Assembly: GCA_947627875.1 (NCBI GenBank)
Contig: CANQXS010000022.1
Coordinates: 1-44,847, forward strand
Direction: 5' to 3'
Length of the DNA stretch: 44,847 nucleotides
DNA from: an uncultured Clostridia bacterium
GTDB lineage: Bacteria > Bacillota > Clostridia > Oscillospirales > Ruminococcaceae
This document shows positions 42,403 to 44,847 of the stretch, one piece after another (position 1 is the stretch's first letter; each line of letters begins with the position of its first letter). The notes under the pieces are model-generated. The model did not search any database. It saw nothing but the letters and a program-made list of their open reading frames with translations, and had not been told where the DNA came from. The position numbers were made by a program, and so were the translations under genes.

Positions 42403-44805
42403 ATGTTATATTGTATAAAACCGCCGAGCGTTGAGATAAGATCCGCCGAAAGGCGAGAAAACTCTCTGATGCTCTGTTCCGATTTCGGGCTCCACAGGAT
42501 AAGCCCGAAGAATCCGAGGACTCTTCGCGTTTCGATTACCCGCGAAAAGGAGTTTTCTGCTATGCCCCGTCCGGCAATCGTCGCAACGGGCGATTTTGCC
42601 GACTGGGATTATGAGCTCACCGATTCCGAGGTCGTTCTCAGAACTGCCGAAATCGTACTGAAAATCGACCGCGCGACTGCTTCCTACAGGTATTACAGCC
42701 GCGAGGGGAAGCTGCTTCTCAGCGACTCGGGCAGGGATTCCGTCGTGCTCGAAAAATTCCGCGTTTTCAAGACAGTCGAAGCCGAGACCGAGAAGGTACA
42801 GACCGCCGACGGCGTTAAAGAGGTCGTAAGAGAGGCGCGCCGCGTTCCCGACGGACACAGTTATCACGCCCGCCTGAAGCTTAAATTCGCCGAGGGCGAA
42901 GCTCTCTACGGGCTCGGTCAGCACGAGGAGGCGGGCGGCTCGCTCCGCGGGCAGACGGTCTACCTTCACCAGGCAAACCGAAAGATCGCCCTGCCGGTGC
43001 TCGTTTCGAGCCTCGGCTACGGAATACTTGCCGACACCTACAGCCCCCTTGTTTTCAGCGACTCCGAGTTCGGAAGTTACATATATTCCGAAGCCGTCCC
43101 CGAGCTCGAATATTACTTTATGTACGGCGGGGATATGCGCGGCGTTATTTCGCAATACCGCTTCCTCACCGGAAAAGCAATCCTCCTCCCGAAATGGGCT
43201 TACGGCTATTTCCAGTCTCAGGAGAGATACGAGACCGCCGAGGAGATAGAGCGTACCGTGAGCGAATACCGCAGCAGGGGAATAGGGCTCGACTGCATCG
43301 TTCTCGACTGGTGCTCCTGGGAGGACGGAAAGTGGGGCGAAAAGAGCTTTGATTTTAAGCGCTTCCCCGACCCTGCGGGAATGATAGAGCGGCTTCATGA
43401 TAACCACACCCACTTTATGATATCGGTGTGGGCGAACCCCTCGGAGCGAACCGACAACTATAAGGAATTCAAGGACGCGGGGCTTCTGCTCCCCAACTGC
43501 GGAATATACAACGCCCTCAGCGAGGACGCCAGAAAGATGTATTGGGAACAGGCGAAGCGCGGGCTGTTTAAGTACGGCGTCGACGCCTGGTGGTGCGACA
43601 ACAGCGAACCGCTCGACCCGGAATGGGAGCACCTCGAAAAGCCGGAGCCCGCAAGAATGTATGAGGAATACTGCCGCGATGTCGGGAATTGCATTTCTCC
43701 CGAGCAGACCAACGCCTACGGTCTCTATCACGCTATGGGAATTTACGCGGGTCAGCGCTCCGAAACCGATAAAAAGCGCGTCTGCAACCTTACAAGAAGC
43801 GCGTATATAGGTCAGCAGCGCTGCGGGGCGATACTCTGGTCGGGCGACGTCGCCGCGACCTGGGATACCCTTGCGGGGCAGGTCGCCGCTGGGCTCAACT
43901 TCTGCGCGAGCGGTCTGCCCTACTGGACTACCGACATCGGCGCGTTCTTCGTAAAGCGCGGGCTCAACTGGTATTGGCGGGGCGATTTCGACGGCTGCTT
44001 CGACGACCTCGGCTACCGCGAGCTCTTTACAAGGTGGTATCAATGGAGCGCGTTTCTGCCGATATTCCGCGGTCATGGCACCGACTGCCGCCGCGAGCTC
44101 TGGAACTGCGCAAACGCCGACCTGCCGTTTTACGACATACTCCTGAATACCAACCGCCTCAGATATTCGCTTATGCCCTATATCTATTCCGCCGCCGGAG
44201 GCTGCCTGCTCCGCGACGGCTCGATGATGGAAAATCTGGCGTTTGACTTTTCCTCCGACCCTGAAGTCCTCGATATAAAGGATCAGTATATCTTCGGCGG
44301 CTCGATAATGGTCTGTCCGGTGACAACGCCGATGTATTACCTGCCGAATTCCGAAAAGACCGACGCCGAAAAGACGAGAAAGGTATATCTGCCGAAGGGC
44401 TGCGGCTGGTACGACTTTTACACCGAAAAATATTACGAAGGCGGGCAGTATATAGAAGCCGACGCGCCGATAGACAGGATACCGCTCTTCGTTAAAGAGG
44501 GCTCGATAATACCCTTCGCCGAGCCCGCGCTCTCTACCGAGGAGCAGTCCCGCGAGATAACGCTTAAGATCTATTCCGGCGCCGACGCCGCCTTTACCCT
44601 CTATGAAGACGAGGGCGACGGCTACGGCTATGAGTCGGGGAGATATCTTCTTACCGAGCTTCGCTGGGACGATTCCGCGAAAAAGCTGTCGGCTGAAAAG
44701 AGCTCCGGCCGGGATATGACCCCCGAGGAGCTCGCAAAGAGATATGTTATAAAGGAAACAAAAATAATTGCAAAGTCTAATGGTGTGATGTCAATAGTGC
44801 GATGA
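42403..44805 (+). CDS. GH31 alpha-glycosidase (alpha-xylosidase/alpha-glucosidase type)
   Basis: 800 residues, apparently complete, no signal peptide, so cytoplasmic. The N-terminal beta-sandwich (about 1-250) has EALYGLGQHEE. The catalytic barrel is about 260-600: PKWAYGYFQSQERY, GLDCIVLDWCSW, the nucleophile Asp399 in GVDAWWCDNSEP, acid/base Asp482 in LWSGDVAATWDTL, and LPYWTTDIGAF. The C-terminal beta domains contain YLPKGCGWYDFYTEKYYEGG. WWxDxxEP around the nucleophile is closer to XylS-like alpha-xylosidases than to maltases, which fits xyloglucan or xylan side-chain use, but the substrate is not certain. GAGG precedes the ATG. From 44806 to the end I see no gene. Confidence 0.92.
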   Translation: MLYCIKPPSVEIRSAERRENSLMLCSDFGLHRISPKNPRTLRVSITREKEFSAMPRPAIVATGDFADWDYELTDSEVVLRTAEIVLKIDRATASYRYYSREGKLLLSDSGRDSVVLEKFRVFKTVEAETEKVQTADGVKEVVREARRVPDGHSYHARLKLKFAEGEALYGLGQHEEAGGSLRGQTVYLHQANRKIALPVLVSSLGYGILADTYSPLVFSDSEFGSYIYSEAVPELEYYFMYGGDMRGVISQYRFLTGKAILLPKWAYGYFQSQERYETAEEIERTVSEYRSRGIGLDCIVLDWCSWEDGKWGEKSFDFKRFPDPAGMIERLHDNHTHFMISVWANPSERTDNYKEFKDAGLLLPNCGIYNALSEDARKMYWEQAKRGLFKYGVDAWWCDNSEPLDPEWEHLEKPEPARMYEEYCRDVGNCISPEQTNAYGLYHAMGIYAGQRSETDKKRVCNLTRSAYIGQQRCGAILWSGDVAATWDTLAGQVAAGLNFCASGLPYWTTDIGAFFVKRGLNWYWRGDFDGCFDDLGYRELFTRWYQWSAFLPIFRGHGTDCRRELWNCANADLPFYDILLNTNRLRYSLMPYIYSAAGGCLLRDGSMMENLAFDFSSDPEVLDIKDQYIFGGSIMVCPVTTPMYYLPNSEKTDAEKTRKVYLPKGCGWYDFYTEKYYEGGQYIEADAPIDRIPLFVKEGSIIPFAEPALSTEEQSREITLKIYSGADAAFTLYEDEGDGYGYESGRYLLTELRWDDSAKKLSAEKSSGRDMTPEELAKRYVIKETKIIAKSNGVMSIVR

Positions 44806-44847
44806 TAAGAAATTTTCAACAATGGACATCTAAAATCGGGCAAAGGG

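Noticed and set aside
42406-44076. Long open frame (556 codons) on the minus strand opposite the GH31 gene
   Set aside because: It mirrors a full, motif-complete GH31 gene, has no recognisable domain, and arises from GC-rich codon usage on the real strand.

Overview
The window looks like a chromosomal segment of an anaerobic, plant-fibre-degrading gut or rumen Clostridia (Oscillospiraceae/Ruminococcaceae-like). The basis is a T-box leader on alaS, strong sigma-A type promoters, AGGAGG ribosome binding sites, many lipoproteins, a membrane-anchored cohesin protein and xylan-active glycoside hydrolases. No rRNA, tRNA, CRISPR array, phage or insertion sequence was found.

Layout. (1) 1-6570, minus strand: the start of an exopolysaccharide/capsule operon. 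It has a leader of about 440 nt with a terminator-like hairpin, two initiating sugar-phosphate transferase modules joined through a G10 tract, three glycosyltransferases, a Wzy-like polymerase and a partial UDP-GlcNAc 4,6-dehydratase. The middle of the cluster (about 0.2-4.0 kb) is clearly richer in A+T than the rest. (2) 6656-7962, plus: a DeoR-type regulator translationally coupled to a 65-residue HTH protein. (3) 8023-18010, minus: six tandem paralogous lipoproteins of unknown function sharing a C-x4-C-x-H-x4/5-C motif. The last is coupled to an ABC-2 ATPase and permease. Three of the lipoprotein units have their own near-consensus promoter, and one of those carries a G9 run between -35 and -10. 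(4) 18174-23947, minus: two overlapping MacB-like ATPase-permease fusions followed by an MscS channel. (5) 24014-25842, minus: a VWA protein and a macrodomain-HTH fusion. (6) 25898-29820, minus: a very large GH115 xylan alpha-glucuronidase with an internal membrane hairpin. (7) 29902-33802, minus: T-box-controlled alaS, then a HIT protein and a phosphoribosyltransferase. (8) 33950-34048: a composite palindromic repeat. (9) 34136-37093, minus: recG and a DUF4097 protein. (10) 37254-38873: a split AraC/effector-domain pair (plus) converging on a TetR regulator (minus). (11) 38961-44805: a carbohydrate locus with a GH10 xylanase lipoprotein behind an AraC regulator (minus), divergent from a single-cohesin surface protein and a GH31 glycosidase (plus).

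The most interesting signals are the two long G/C homopolymers, the only such tracts seen in the window, because both sit where a length change would alter a surface trait. The G10 tract decides whether the first sugar transferase ends normally, is fused to the second, or is truncated. The G9 tract sets the -35/-10 spacing of one lipoprotein promoter (18 nt as read; 17 nt if one G shorter). Together they suggest a phase-variable cell surface: a polysaccharide-initiation switch plus a lipoprotein array with one switchable member. Whether these tracts vary in the living population cannot be decided from one consensus sequence.
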